Assembly (NCBI GenBank): GCA_050944055.1
Contig: JBMNQI010000082.1
Coordinates: forward strand, 1 to 7,629
Reading direction: 5' to 3'
From: JBMNQI01 sp050944055
GTDB taxonomy: Bacteria; Bacillota; Clostridia; Oscillospirales; Oscillospiraceae
DNA length: 7,629 nucleotides
This document shows positions 1-6,063 of this stretch, one piece after another. A program made the translations under genes and the position numbers. The notes below the pieces were generated by a model that saw only the letters and a program-made list of their open reading frames with translations, made no database searches and was not told the DNA's origin. Each line of letters opens with the position of its first letter. Position 1 is the stretch's first letter.

Positions 1-34
1 CGGTTCGCCCAATGCGGATTAAAAAGGCTTCATC

Positions 35-39
35 GGAGG
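35..39 (+). promoter_or_regulatory. Ribosome binding site of gerC (GGAGG)
   Basis: GGAGG lies 7 bases before the ATG at 47 and supports that start. The 46 bases before gerC contain no convincing promoter, so the gene is probably co-transcribed with an upstream gene. Two reading frames could carry the tail of that gene: one stops at 20-22, the other at 54-56 and would overlap gerC by 10 bases. The fragment is too short to decide between them or to identify the product. Confidence 0.75.
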
Positions 40-46
40 ACTGTAT

Positions 47-1240
47 ATGCAGCTGAAAAAAAAACTCCGCATAACAGCGTTATTATTGCTGCCGCTTTTT
101 CTGATCGGCTGCCAGAACGCGCGAGACTTCCAGGACCTTGTGATTGTTACCGCCGTCGGAATAGATAAAAGCGATAAAGGCGCGGACCAGATCAGGATAA
201 CTGCGCAGATTATACTGCCTGGAAATATCACTTCCGGTATAGGCGGCGCAGGAGGCGGAGGAGGAGGCGGCAGCGAGGGCCAAAAGCCGTATATTAACGT
301 TGAGACCAGCGGAAATACCGTCCAGACCACGCTTCGCTCCATGACTGATTATACGATAAATAAACTCTATCTGTCCCATAACGAAGCGATAATATTCGGG
401 CGCAGCATAGCAAAAAAAGGGATAAGAAGGCATCTTGACTTCTTCGTCAGGGACAATGAGGGAAGGCCGACAACTAAGATATTCGTAGCGGACAACCTCG
501 CGAGCGAGGTGTTAGACGTTGCCGCCAGTTTTGAGACTCTGCCGTCGTCAAATCTGAGCAGCCTTATTATCGATCAGAAGCGGACTTCTTATGTCAAGCC
601 TGTCGAAATGCATGAGGTCGTAAAAAAGCTATTAAGCAAAACGGCTTCTTTTGTGCTTCCGATTGTCAGCGTCGAGGAAATGAACGGCCAAAAAATCCAT
701 AAGATCGCAGGTATGGCTGTCTTCAAGTCCGACAAAATGGTAGGAGAACTGGATAAAACCGAAAGCAGCGGCCTGCTGTTCGCGCTCGGCGAGGCTAAAT
801 ACGGCTTAACGCCGGTAAATTACAAAGATCAGGAAGTGTCGCTTGAGATAATTTCCTCAAGCTCAAAAATCAAGCCGAAAATCGACGGGGAGAATATAAG
901 CTTTAGCATCAAAATAAAAATGAGCACAGCCATATCCGAGCAGACCGGCACGGAGCCTATCGGCAAGAAGGAAGACCTGGACGAGCTGGAGAAGCTGCAA
1001 AAGCAAAAAATTGAGGAAGAAGTATACAGCGCTTTTTCCGCGGCCAAGGAGCTTAACGCCGACATATTCGGTTTCGGGGAATTGCTGCGCAAGCATTATC
1101 CCGAAAAGTGGAGTGAGCTTGAAAGCAACTGGGATAAGGTATTTAAAACCGTAAATATAAATGTAAGCATAGACAACCAGATACGCAATATGGGTCTTAG
1201 CAGCAAGCCGCTTGTACCGGAGGAGAAAAATGTACACTGA
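47..1240 (+). CDS. gerC: Ger(x)C family spore germination lipoprotein (GerAC-like)
   Basis: This is the lipoprotein (C) subunit of a GerA-type germinant receptor, anchored on the outer face of the spore inner membrane. The 397-residue length is normal for the family. A lysine/arginine-rich start and a hydrophobic stretch (about 9-20) lead to the lipobox LIGC, with Cys22 as the lipidation site. Next comes the family N-terminal pattern with AVGIDK near 36-41, a glycine-rich loop at 66-76, and YLSHNEAIIFG near 108-118. The C-terminal domain carries the typical end: GFGELLRKHYPEKW (about 342-355), then W362, a beta strand INVSID and a final 'I-x3-G' segment. The ATG at 47 has GGAGG 7 bases upstream. 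The last 11 bases overlap the next gene, so translation is probably coupled. Family assignment is firm; which germinant the receptor senses cannot be read from this subunit. Confidence 0.95.
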   Translation: MQLKKKLRITALLLLPLFLIGCQNARDFQDLVIVTAVGIDKSDKGADQIRITAQIILPGNITSGIGGAGGGGGGGSEGQKPYINVETSGNTVQTTLRSMTDYTINKLYLSHNEAIIFGRSIAKKGIRRHLDFFVRDNEGRPTTKIFVADNLASEVLDVAASFETLPSSNLSSLIIDQKRTSYVKPVEMHEVVKKLLSKTASFVLPIVSVEEMNGQKIHKIAGMAVFKSDKMVGELDKTESSGLLFALGEAKYGLTPVNYKDQEVSLEIISSSSKIKPKIDGENISFSIKIKMSTAISEQTGTEPIGKKEDLDELEKLQKQKIEEEVYSAFSAAKELNADIFGFGELLRKHYPEKWSELESNWDKVFKTVNINVSIDNQIRNMGLSSKPLVPEEKNVH

Positions 1241-2378
1241 AAAAATACGGCGCGGCGAATTCTTCTTCCTGACTTTCTGTCATCTTCTTCAATATTTGAG
1301 CATTCTTCATTATACTGACAGACTGGCAAGAAACGATACCTGGCTCGTAATAATCATCGGTTATTTTTTATCTATACCTTTTATTCTTATATACACCAGC
1401 CTCGCGAAGCGTTTCCCTTCAAAAAACCTTCTGGAAATCTTCACTCTGGTATTCGGAAAAATAATCGGAACTATTATTTTAATTCTATATTTAGCTTTTT
1501 TTATCTATGTCGTCAGCCGTCAGCTGGACGATATTTCGGGCTTTTTTACGACGACGTTCCAGCCTGAGACGCCCCCCATATTATTCGAGCTGCTTGCAGT
1601 AATTGCTTCCGCCGTCATATTGGCAACAGGGATTGAGCATTTGGCAAAGCTTTGCTTTATATTCGCATTGACAGCCGCATTCTTCATTATCTCTACCGTA
1701 TTATTGCTTATACAGGATATGGACTTTTCAAACTTTCTGCCGATACTAAGACATGAGCCGAGTTCTTATCTGAAGTCCATAATCGGATTTGCCTTCATCC
1801 CGGGAAGCTACGTTCTTTTTCAGTTTCTGCTTACTCCGCAGCTGGAGTCAACCAAAAAGCTGACGGAGCTGACTCTTGCCGGTTATTCAATGGGAGTGCT
1901 CTTCCTTCTTATTGTAGTGCTAAGGAACACCGCAACGCTCGGCTATATGTCCGATGTTGTTATCTCCGCGTCGTTTTCGGCGGCCAGAGTAATCAACGTC
2001 GGCAAAATACTGACGCGAATTGATTTTGCCATATCAACCAATATAATGGTTATGATACTTGTGACCATATGCATCTACTACTATGGAGCCGCCAAGGCAC
2101 TCGCCCAATTATTCGGGCTTAAAAGCTTTAAATGCTTCATAATTCCGTGCGGCATTGCCGCACTAATTCTGTCTTCTACGCTTTTCCAGTCTTCCGTCGA
2201 GCATATAGAGTTTTCCAGAATATATAATCTGCCTGCCTTAGGAGTTTTCAGTCTTGCCTTCCCCCCTGCCGCGCTCCTCGTCGCCAGGCTGCGGGGGCTT
2301 AAGGATGCCGCGGGCTCAGGCGGCATGCCCGGTAGCTCAAATTCACCCGCCGCGGAGGCCTCAAATGGACAAGAATGA
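1230..2378 (+). CDS. gerB: GerB-type spore permease, germinant receptor subunit (copy 1)
   Basis: A GerAB-like integral membrane subunit of a germinant receptor (Spore_permease family, APC-type fold), thought to bind the germinant. The 382 residues contain about ten hydrophobic segments (roughly 10-27, 38-57, 78-98, 116-134, 140-161, 182-201, 215-233, 264-284, 301-318, 334-353). Family hallmarks are RNDTW (34-38), SLAKRFPSKNLLEI (57-70), the 'lGK-x2-GT' step near 76-81 and DFSNFLPILR (165-174). The ATG at 1230 is chosen over an in-frame TTG at 1212 because GGAGG at 1219-1223 sits between the two and is well placed for the ATG. The gene overlaps gerC by 11 bases and the next gene by 14. The last ~25 residues form a Gly/Ser/Pro/Ala-rich hydrophilic tail encoded by unusually GC-rich DNA. 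Helix 1 lacks the expected glycine motif (see findings). Confidence 0.92.
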   Translation: MYTEKIRRGEFFFLTFCHLLQYLSILHYTDRLARNDTWLVIIIGYFLSIPFILIYTSLAKRFPSKNLLEIFTLVFGKIIGTIILILYLAFFIYVVSRQLDDISGFFTTTFQPETPPILFELLAVIASAVILATGIEHLAKLCFIFALTAAFFIISTVLLLIQDMDFSNFLPILRHEPSSYLKSIIGFAFIPGSYVLFQFLLTPQLESTKKLTELTLAGYSMGVLFLLIVVLRNTATLGYMSDVVISASFSAARVINVGKILTRIDFAISTNIMVMILVTICIYYYGAAKALAQLFGLKSFKCFIIPCGIAALILSSTLFQSSVEHIEFSRIYNLPALGVFSLAFPPAALLVARLRGLKDAAGSGGMPGSSNSPAAEASNGQE

Positions 2379-3495
2379 AAAGGTACTGCGCGCTGAATAC
2401 TTCTTCCTTGTATACTGCTTTACGCTTCGTTTTGTAGAAGTTCTTAACTTTACGGACACAACAGCTAAAAACGACGCCTGGCTGGTCATAATAGCCGGGG
2501 CGGCCATAGCCGTGCCTTTTATCGTGATTTTTACTTCTCTGGCAAAGCGCTTCCCTTCGAAAACCCTGTTGGAAATCTATCCGCTTGTTCTGGGGAAGGT
2601 TCCGGGAACTATTATTCTGATACTTTATACGGCTTATTTCCATGTTATTTCCAGCCATTTCCTGGACGACCTCGCCGAGTTTTTTTCCATATACGTCCAG
2701 CCGGACACTCCCCTCATATTCTTTATTATAGTTTTTACGCTGTCCTGCGCAATTGTATTACGAATGGGAATAGAATACCTCGTGAAAACGTGCTTTATTA
2801 TTGCATTGTCGGGGAGTATCACGGCGCTTGCCACGTCTCTAATGCTGTTGAGGGAAATGGATTTTTCCAATTTTCTGCCCATACTCAGGCAGGAACCCAG
2901 GGTCTACCTTGAGTCCGTATCCCAATTCGCATTCGTGCCGGGCGTCCATGTATTAATACTGTTTATGCTCAACCCGAAGTTTCACTCCAAGCGGGGTATA
3001 ACAAAACTGACTGTTATCGGGTTTGGGCTGGGTGTTCTGTCGCTCCTTACTATCAGCATCCGCAACACGGCTGTGCTTGGAAGCGTGGCCACAGTCGTAA
3101 ATTCACCGTCTTATTACACGTTAAGGCTTATAGATATAGGCGAGCTGTTTACGAGGGTGGACTTTGCCGCGTCCATTAATATCACTATCCTCACTTTTCT
3201 GGCAACTTCAATAGTTTATTACTCGGCCGTGCAGGGGCTTAACCTGCTTTTTAAGCCGAAAAACAAGAATTTTTTCATTATCCCGTCGGGCATCATAATA
3301 GACATACTTTCGGTTTTTCTGTTTGATTCATCTATGGAGCATCTAGAATTTGCTAAGAATTACAACGTCCCGGTTTACGGCTGCTTCTACTTTGTCTTCC
3401 CTCCGCTGGCGCTGATTGTTGCGAAGCTGCGCAGAATAAAGGAAGCGGACGCAGAGCTCACGTTCCAGAGTGCCACGAAGAAAACTTCGCAATAG
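2365..3495 (+). CDS. gerB: GerB-type spore permease, germinant receptor subunit (copy 2)
   Basis: A second GerAB-like subunit, 376 residues, directly behind the first. It aligns with copy 1 nearly without gaps from EK-x(2)-R/A-E-F/Y-FF at the N-terminus to the C-terminal FPP-x-AL-x-VA-x-LR motif. It shares TSLAKRFPSK, LLEI, GTIILILY, MDFSNFLPILR and RNTA-x-LG; identity by eye is somewhat under one half, so this is an old, diverged tandem duplication. About ten transmembrane segments are visible. The ATG at 2365 is preferred because GGAGG at 2354-2358 is 6 bases upstream. A longer in-frame reading from 2254 would add a Pro/Arg-rich stretch that is only the out-of-frame end of copy 1. The start overlaps copy 1 by 14 bases, implying coupled translation. 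It probably provides a second ligand-binding subunit for the same receptor or an alternative partner; this is inference. Confidence 0.92.
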   Translation: MDKNEKVLRAEYFFLVYCFTLRFVEVLNFTDTTAKNDAWLVIIAGAAIAVPFIVIFTSLAKRFPSKTLLEIYPLVLGKVPGTIILILYTAYFHVISSHFLDDLAEFFSIYVQPDTPLIFFIIVFTLSCAIVLRMGIEYLVKTCFIIALSGSITALATSLMLLREMDFSNFLPILRQEPRVYLESVSQFAFVPGVHVLILFMLNPKFHSKRGITKLTVIGFGLGVLSLLTISIRNTAVLGSVATVVNSPSYYTLRLIDIGELFTRVDFAASINITILTFLATSIVYYSAVQGLNLLFKPKNKNFFIIPSGIIIDILSVFLFDSSMEHLEFAKNYNVPVYGCFYFVFPPLALIVAKLRRIKEADAELTFQSATKKTSQ

Positions 3496-3539
3496 GCGAA
3501 TGCGCCGGCAGGCCAAGGCCCTGTCCCGGAGTTATGTAG

Positions 3540-3561
3540 GCTGAAGCTAAACAGCTTCAGC
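3540..3561 (+). terminator. Hairpin after the ger operon, probable weak terminator
   Basis: CTGAAGCT (3541-3548) and AGCTTCAG (3553-3560) form a perfect 8-bp stem with a 4-base loop, extended by one G-C pair. The + strand continues with a pyrimidine-rich but not pure T stretch (CTCTTCCCTATTC). The minus strand has no T-run after the hairpin. It lies between the convergent ger operon and the small membrane protein gene, so it may serve as an end signal for the ger transcript, but the weak T-tract leaves this uncertain. Confidence 0.5.
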
Positions 3562-3567
3562 TCTTCC

Positions 3568-3966
3568 CTATTCAAGGAGACATATGATAAAGCATACCAG
3601 CGCGGACAAAATTAGTCCAAGGAATAAGGCAATAAAACCGACCAGCACCGCAGTTTTAATGCAAAACGGTATAAGCAGGATCGAAAATGCAACAACGGCG
3701 GTGATGATTGCTCCGACAACGCCCAGGAGAAGGTTTTTCCTAACCAGTTTCAGGCATTTCCCGATACTGGCGCAATGGCAGGACAATATAGCCGCCACTA
3801 ATGCGAAAAACCCTCCGAACAGCGCTATAAATAAGGCTATTTTTATGAGAAACGAAACGCCGATACATCCAAAATAGAAAAGCGTCCCGATAACGATGCC
3901 GAACAACAGGCTTAAAACAAAGCCAACTTTAGTGCAGATGTTTTTGATGCAGTAACAGCCCATCAT
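3568..3966 (-). CDS. Small cysteine-rich four-helix membrane protein, unknown function
   Basis: I do not recognise this protein. It has 132 residues and is almost entirely hydrophobic, with four likely membrane spans (about 14-34, 38-61, 79-100, 105-130) separated by short Lys/Arg-containing turns. It holds ten cysteines. Two clusters, Cys4-x-Cys6-x4-Cys11 and Cys63-x-Cys65-x5-Cys71, each precede a pair of helices. Within each pair the second helix begins with a similar F-x-IK-x-A stretch (39-44 and 101-106), so the protein looks like two copies of one unit. The coding reality is supported by AAGGAGGTGA just upstream. The ATG at 3966 is 5 bases after GGAGG; an ATG at 3963 is equally possible, and a GTG at 3972 overlaps the Shine-Dalgarno and is unlikely. 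It is transcribed alone, convergent with the ger operon and divergent from the regulator gene. Metal binding or disulfide formation by the clusters is only a guess. Confidence 0.78.
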   Translation of the reverse strand: MMGCYCIKNICTKVGFVLSLLFGIVIGTLFYFGCIGVSFLIKIALFIALFGGFFALVAAILSCHCASIGKCLKLVRKNLLLGVVGAIITAVVAFSILLIPFCIKTAVLVGFIALFLGLILSALVCFIICLLE

Positions 3967-3971
3967 TTTCA

Positions 3972-3981
3972 CCTCCTTTTG
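3972..3981 (-). promoter_or_regulatory. Strong Shine-Dalgarno of the small membrane protein gene
   Basis: On the minus strand the sequence reads AAAAGGAGGTGAAAATG, a near-perfect complement to the 16S rRNA tail. It decides that the gene on the minus strand is real and that translation starts at the ATG at 3966 (or the next ATG at 3963), not at the upstream GTG that shares bases with the site. Confidence 0.85.
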
Positions 3982-3990
3982 TTCTCTACC

Positions 3991-4019
3991 ATTTTATGTG
4001 GCGGCGCTTTATTTGTCCT
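3991..4019 (-). promoter_or_regulatory. Possible promoter of the small membrane protein gene
   Basis: On the minus strand TAAAAT (3996-3991) is a fair -10 element. AGGACA (4019-4014) is a 4-of-6 match to the -35 element, with a 17-base spacer. The -10 region can also be read as CATAAAAT, resembling the CATAnnnT of sporulation sigma factors E and K, but no matching upstream element at the right distance was found. The distance to the start codon (about 20-25 bases from the -10) suits a short leader. Confidence 0.35.
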
Positions 4020-4043
4020 GCGGTAAGACGCGCTGCTCTCCGG

Positions 4044-4078
4044 AACATACAAAGCTCCGGGATGCGGTTTTGTATGTT
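4044..4078. repeat. Perfect 10-bp inverted repeat, candidate operator or RNA hairpin
   Basis: AACATACAAA (4044-4053) and its exact complement TTTGTATGTT (4069-4078) flank a 15-base spacer. A second, overlapping set uses CTCCGG at 4038-4043 and 4055-4060 and CCGGAG at 4092-4097. AAAGCTCCGG (4051-4060) can also pair with CCGGAGGCTTT (4092-4102) with one bulged base, so two mutually exclusive stems are possible. It lies about 50 bases upstream of the regulator's -35 element and roughly 25 bases upstream of the candidate minus-strand -35. Operator and leader-structure roles are both inference. Confidence 0.5.
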
Positions 4079-4129
4079 TAGGTCCCCGCCGCCGGAGGCT
4101 TTAATCAATATAGGAATCGCCGATTTGGT

Positions 4130-4158
4130 TTGCTTTGATTTGATAAAAATGGTATAAT
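4130..4158 (+). promoter_or_regulatory. Extended -10 sigma-A promoter of the regulator gene
   Basis: TTGCTT (4130-4135) is a -35 element. After exactly 17 bases comes a consensus TATAAT (4153-4158), preceded by TG at 4150-4151, which makes an extended -10. Transcription should begin near 4165, giving a leader of about 42 bases before the ATG at 4207. This is the clearest promoter in the window. A direct repeat TTAATCA (4101-4107 and 4158-4164) brackets it, the second copy touching the -10, but seven bases is too short to weigh heavily. Confidence 0.82.
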
Positions 4159-4206
4159 TAATCAGAGTTCTTTTCCTGCGCAAGAATTTTGCAGAAGGTG
4201 GTTTTT

Positions 4207-4830
4207 ATGATTTCGACCGGGCGTATCACGATAGCGAGGTACCTGAAAATTGCCGTGGATCTGGCCGCCAGAATAGCGTCCGGAGAACTGACGGAGGGCG
4301 AGAAGCTTAAGGGCAGATCAATTCTGTCCACCGAATACAACGTATCGCCCGAGACGATCCGCCGGGCAATGTCCCTTCTGTCAGACAAAAACGTCGTCGA
4401 GGTCTACGGGGGCAGCGGCATAAAGATCGTATCACGGGAAAAGGCCGTAGAGTTTATTAAGAGCTTTAAAGACGATGAGGTCCTTTCCGAAATGAATGCA
4501 AACCTCGCGGATTTGTTCCAAAAGAGAAAAGCTCTTGACGAGGAAATCACCGCCACAACCAGGAAGATCATTGATATGTACAGATACCTGCGTTCGGACC
4601 TTATCACGCCCGTGGAAATCAACATACCGGACGGCTCTCACGTAATCGGCAACAGTATCGGAGCGCTTCAGATCTGGCACAACACGGGCGCCACAATCAT
4701 AGGCGTCATACATGAAAGCAATATAATAATATCGCCGGGGCCGTATTATGAATTTGCCCCGGAGGACAGGGTGCTTATCGTCGGCGACGAAAACGTTATT
4801 AAGAGATTCAACAGTTATTTGAACAACTGA
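4207..4830 (+). CDS. busR: GntR-type regulator with RCK_C (TrkA_C) domain, BusR-like
   Basis: Probable transcriptional repressor of betaine uptake that responds to c-di-AMP. The 207 residues show a GntR-type winged helix-turn-helix at about 8-76, with the recognition helix SPETIRRAMSLLSDKNVVEV (47-66). A charged, heptad-like helix follows (about 92-128), then a C-terminal RCK_C/TrkA_C domain (about 134-207) with GATIIGVIHESNIIISPGP (161-179), the P-x-D-RVLIVGD segment (185-194) and the final helix. This three-part layout and length match BusR of Streptococcus and Lactococcus, which binds c-di-AMP through RCK_C and represses busAB. The ATG at 4207 is chosen over an in-frame TTG at 4189 because AAGGTGG (4195-4201) precedes it by 5 bases. 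A strong promoter lies upstream. The betaine transporter operon is convergent, which supports the assignment. Domain calls are firm; ligand and target are inferred from the family and the neighbour. Confidence 0.85.
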   Translation: MISTGRITIARYLKIAVDLAARIASGELTEGEKLKGRSILSTEYNVSPETIRRAMSLLSDKNVVEVYGGSGIKIVSREKAVEFIKSFKDDEVLSEMNANLADLFQKRKALDEEITATTRKIIDMYRYLRSDLITPVEINIPDGSHVIGNSIGALQIWHNTGATIIGVIHESNIIISPGPYYEFAPEDRVLIVGDENVIKRFNSYLNN

Positions 4831-4837
4831 AACACAG

Positions 4838-4878
4838 AAATCCGCCCCAACGGGGACTTAACCCGTTGGGGCGGATTT
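4838..4878 (+). terminator. Strong rho-independent terminator, probably bidirectional
   Basis: Two 17-base arms (4838-4854 and 4862-4878) are perfectly complementary, with a 7-base loop GACTTAA and a GC-rich core. On the + strand the sequence continues TGTCTTTTTCC, giving a good T-tract for ending the regulator transcript. On the minus strand the A-rich left end reads as TTTCTGTGTTTC, so the hairpin can also end the transporter operon, whose stop codon is only about 10 bases away. Confidence 0.93.
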
Positions 4879-4887
4879 GTCTTTTTC

Positions 4888-6063
4888 CTACAGCGCGGCG
4901 AGCACCGCGGCTTTGCTGATTATGCCGACAAGCTTTTTCCTGCCGTCCAGAACCGCAAGCGGGTAAGGCGACTGCGCGGACAGCGGCAGAACGTCGCTTA
5001 ATACAGCGTCCTCCGTGGTTGTCGCCACATCGGTTTGTATAAAATCCCTCAGCGGCAGCTTTTCGTTTCGCGCCTGGACGGCGGCCGAAATGGTTACGAT
5101 GCCCAGCAGCTCCATTCTGTCGTCTATGACAAAAGCGGTGGACACGTTGTTTTCGCGCATTACCTCAATCGCGTGAGCCGGCGTATCCTTGGGACGCACG
5201 AGGCATCCCGGCTTGGACAGGATGTGTCTGACAGTCAACACCTTGGTCTTGTCGGCTGAGTCAATAAATGTCCGGACATATTCGTCCGCGGGATTTGCCG
5301 ACATGCCTTCAGGCGTATCAATCTGTATTATCTTTCCGTCACGCATGATGGCGACCGTGTCGCCGAGCTTGAAAGCCTCATTTATGTCATGAGTGACGAA
5401 TACTATTGTCTTTTCCAGCTTGCGCTGCAGGCTGAGAAGCTCAAACTGCAGGTCCCTGCGCACAAGAGGATCCAGCGCTGAGAACGGCTCGTCCATGAGA
5501 AGCACCTCGGGGTCGTTAGCCAAGGCGCGCGCAAGCCCCACGCGCTGCTTCATGCCTCCCGAAAGGCTTGATATCGATTGGTTCTCCCAGCCTTCCAGCC
5601 CGACAAGCGAAATGGCCTCCATGGACATACGCTCCCTCTCTTCCTTCGGGACCTTTCTTATCTCCAGTCCGAAAGCCACGTTTTCAAGCACTGTGCGGTG
5701 GGACATGAGCCCGAAATTCTGAAAAACCATTGAAATCTTGCTGCGGCGGAATTCCAGCAGCCTTTTGCTGTTATACTCCGCCAGTCTCTCGCCGCCGTAC
5801 CAGATGTCGCCCGACGTGGGCTTGTTAAGCAGGTTAAGGCAGCGTAAGACGGTTGACTTCCCTGAGCCCGAAAGGCCTATAAGAACAAATATCTCGCCTT
5901 TTTTTACGGAGAACGAAACGTCCCAAAGCGCGACGGTCACTCCGGTCTTCTTCTTTACCTCTTCCTTGGAGGCGCCCTGTTTCATCATGGCCGACGCCTC
6001 GGCCTTGTTCATTCCGTACAGTTTGCTGACATTCTCTGTGCGTATAATAATATCGTCATTCAC
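4888..6063 (-). CDS. opuAA: Glycine betaine/proline-type ABC transporter ATPase with CBS pair
   Basis: Cytoplasmic ATPase of an OpuA/ProU-type osmolyte importer, 391 residues. The N-terminal extension KLYGMNKAEASAMMKQG with SKEEVKKKTG is characteristic of ProV/OpuAA. The nucleotide-binding domain is intact: Walker A GLSGSGKST (63-71), Q-loop Gln115, signature LSGGMKQ (167-173), Walker B VLLMDEP (187-193) and switch His225. Two CBS domains follow (about 274-333 and 338-391). In Lactococcus OpuA and Listeria OpuC the CBS pair binds c-di-AMP. The GTG at 6063 is chosen because AGGAGG (6078-6073) lies 9 bases upstream; a TTG at 6090 would place that site inside the gene. The first 8 bases overlap the permease gene. 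It is the last gene of the operon, whereas the classical order puts it first. Confidence 0.94.
   Translation of the reverse strand: MNDDIIIRTENVSKLYGMNKAEASAMMKQGASKEEVKKKTGVTVALWDVSFSVKKGEIFVLIGLSGSGKSTVLRCLNLLNKPTSGDIWYGGERLAEYNSKRLLEFRRSKISMVFQNFGLMSHRTVLENVAFGLEIRKVPKEERERMSMEAISLVGLEGWENQSISSLSGGMKQRVGLARALANDPEVLLMDEPFSALDPLVRRDLQFELLSLQRKLEKTIVFVTHDINEAFKLGDTVAIMRDGKIIQIDTPEGMSANPADEYVRTFIDSADKTKVLTVRHILSKPGCLVRPKDTPAHAIEVMRENNVSTAFVIDDRMELLGIVTISAAVQARNEKLPLRDFIQTDVATTTEDAVLSDVLPLSAQSPYPLAVLDGRKKLVGIISKAAVLAAL

Larger units (their letters stand above)
3973..4206. other. Divergent intergenic region with nested inverted repeats
   Basis: This 234-base stretch separates the small membrane protein gene from the regulator gene and carries no convincing ORF. 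It holds the Shine-Dalgarno and candidate promoter for the minus-strand gene, an inverted-repeat cluster at 4038-4102, and the promoter and leader of the regulator. No known riboswitch class (including the c-di-AMP ydaO type) is recognisable by its conserved core. Confidence 0.7.

Noticed and set aside
277..310. Glycine-rich run in the gerC protein (residues 66-76) as a possible expansion or frameshift
   Set aside because: Flexible glycine-rich loops at this position occur in Ger(x)C proteins, and the frame is intact on both sides.
83..433. Long minus-strand open frames opposite gerC (also 829-1092 and 863-1237)
   Set aside because: They lie wholly inside a convincing gene, lack a placed ribosome binding site and encode compositionally odd proteins; they are shadows of gerC codon usage.
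3496..3540. Small palindromic GGCC-AA-GGCC segment after the ger operon
   Set aside because: Four-base arms with a two-base loop cannot form a stable hairpin; no T-tract follows.
3584..3877. Plus-strand 97-codon frame inside the small membrane protein region
   Set aside because: It has an upstream AAGGAGA that looks like a ribosome binding site, but its protein has no coherent pattern. The minus-strand frame has four membrane helices, an internal repeat and a far better Shine-Dalgarno.
4165..4206. Possible small hairpin in the regulator leader (TTCTT/AAGAA, CTGC/GCAG)
   Set aside because: The stems are only four to five pairs with mismatches and do not match any known switch or attenuator; chance is sufficient.
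3990..4206. c-di-AMP (ydaO-type) riboswitch near the regulator
   Set aside because: The conserved core sequences of that riboswitch were looked for by eye and not found; the region is also short for the class.
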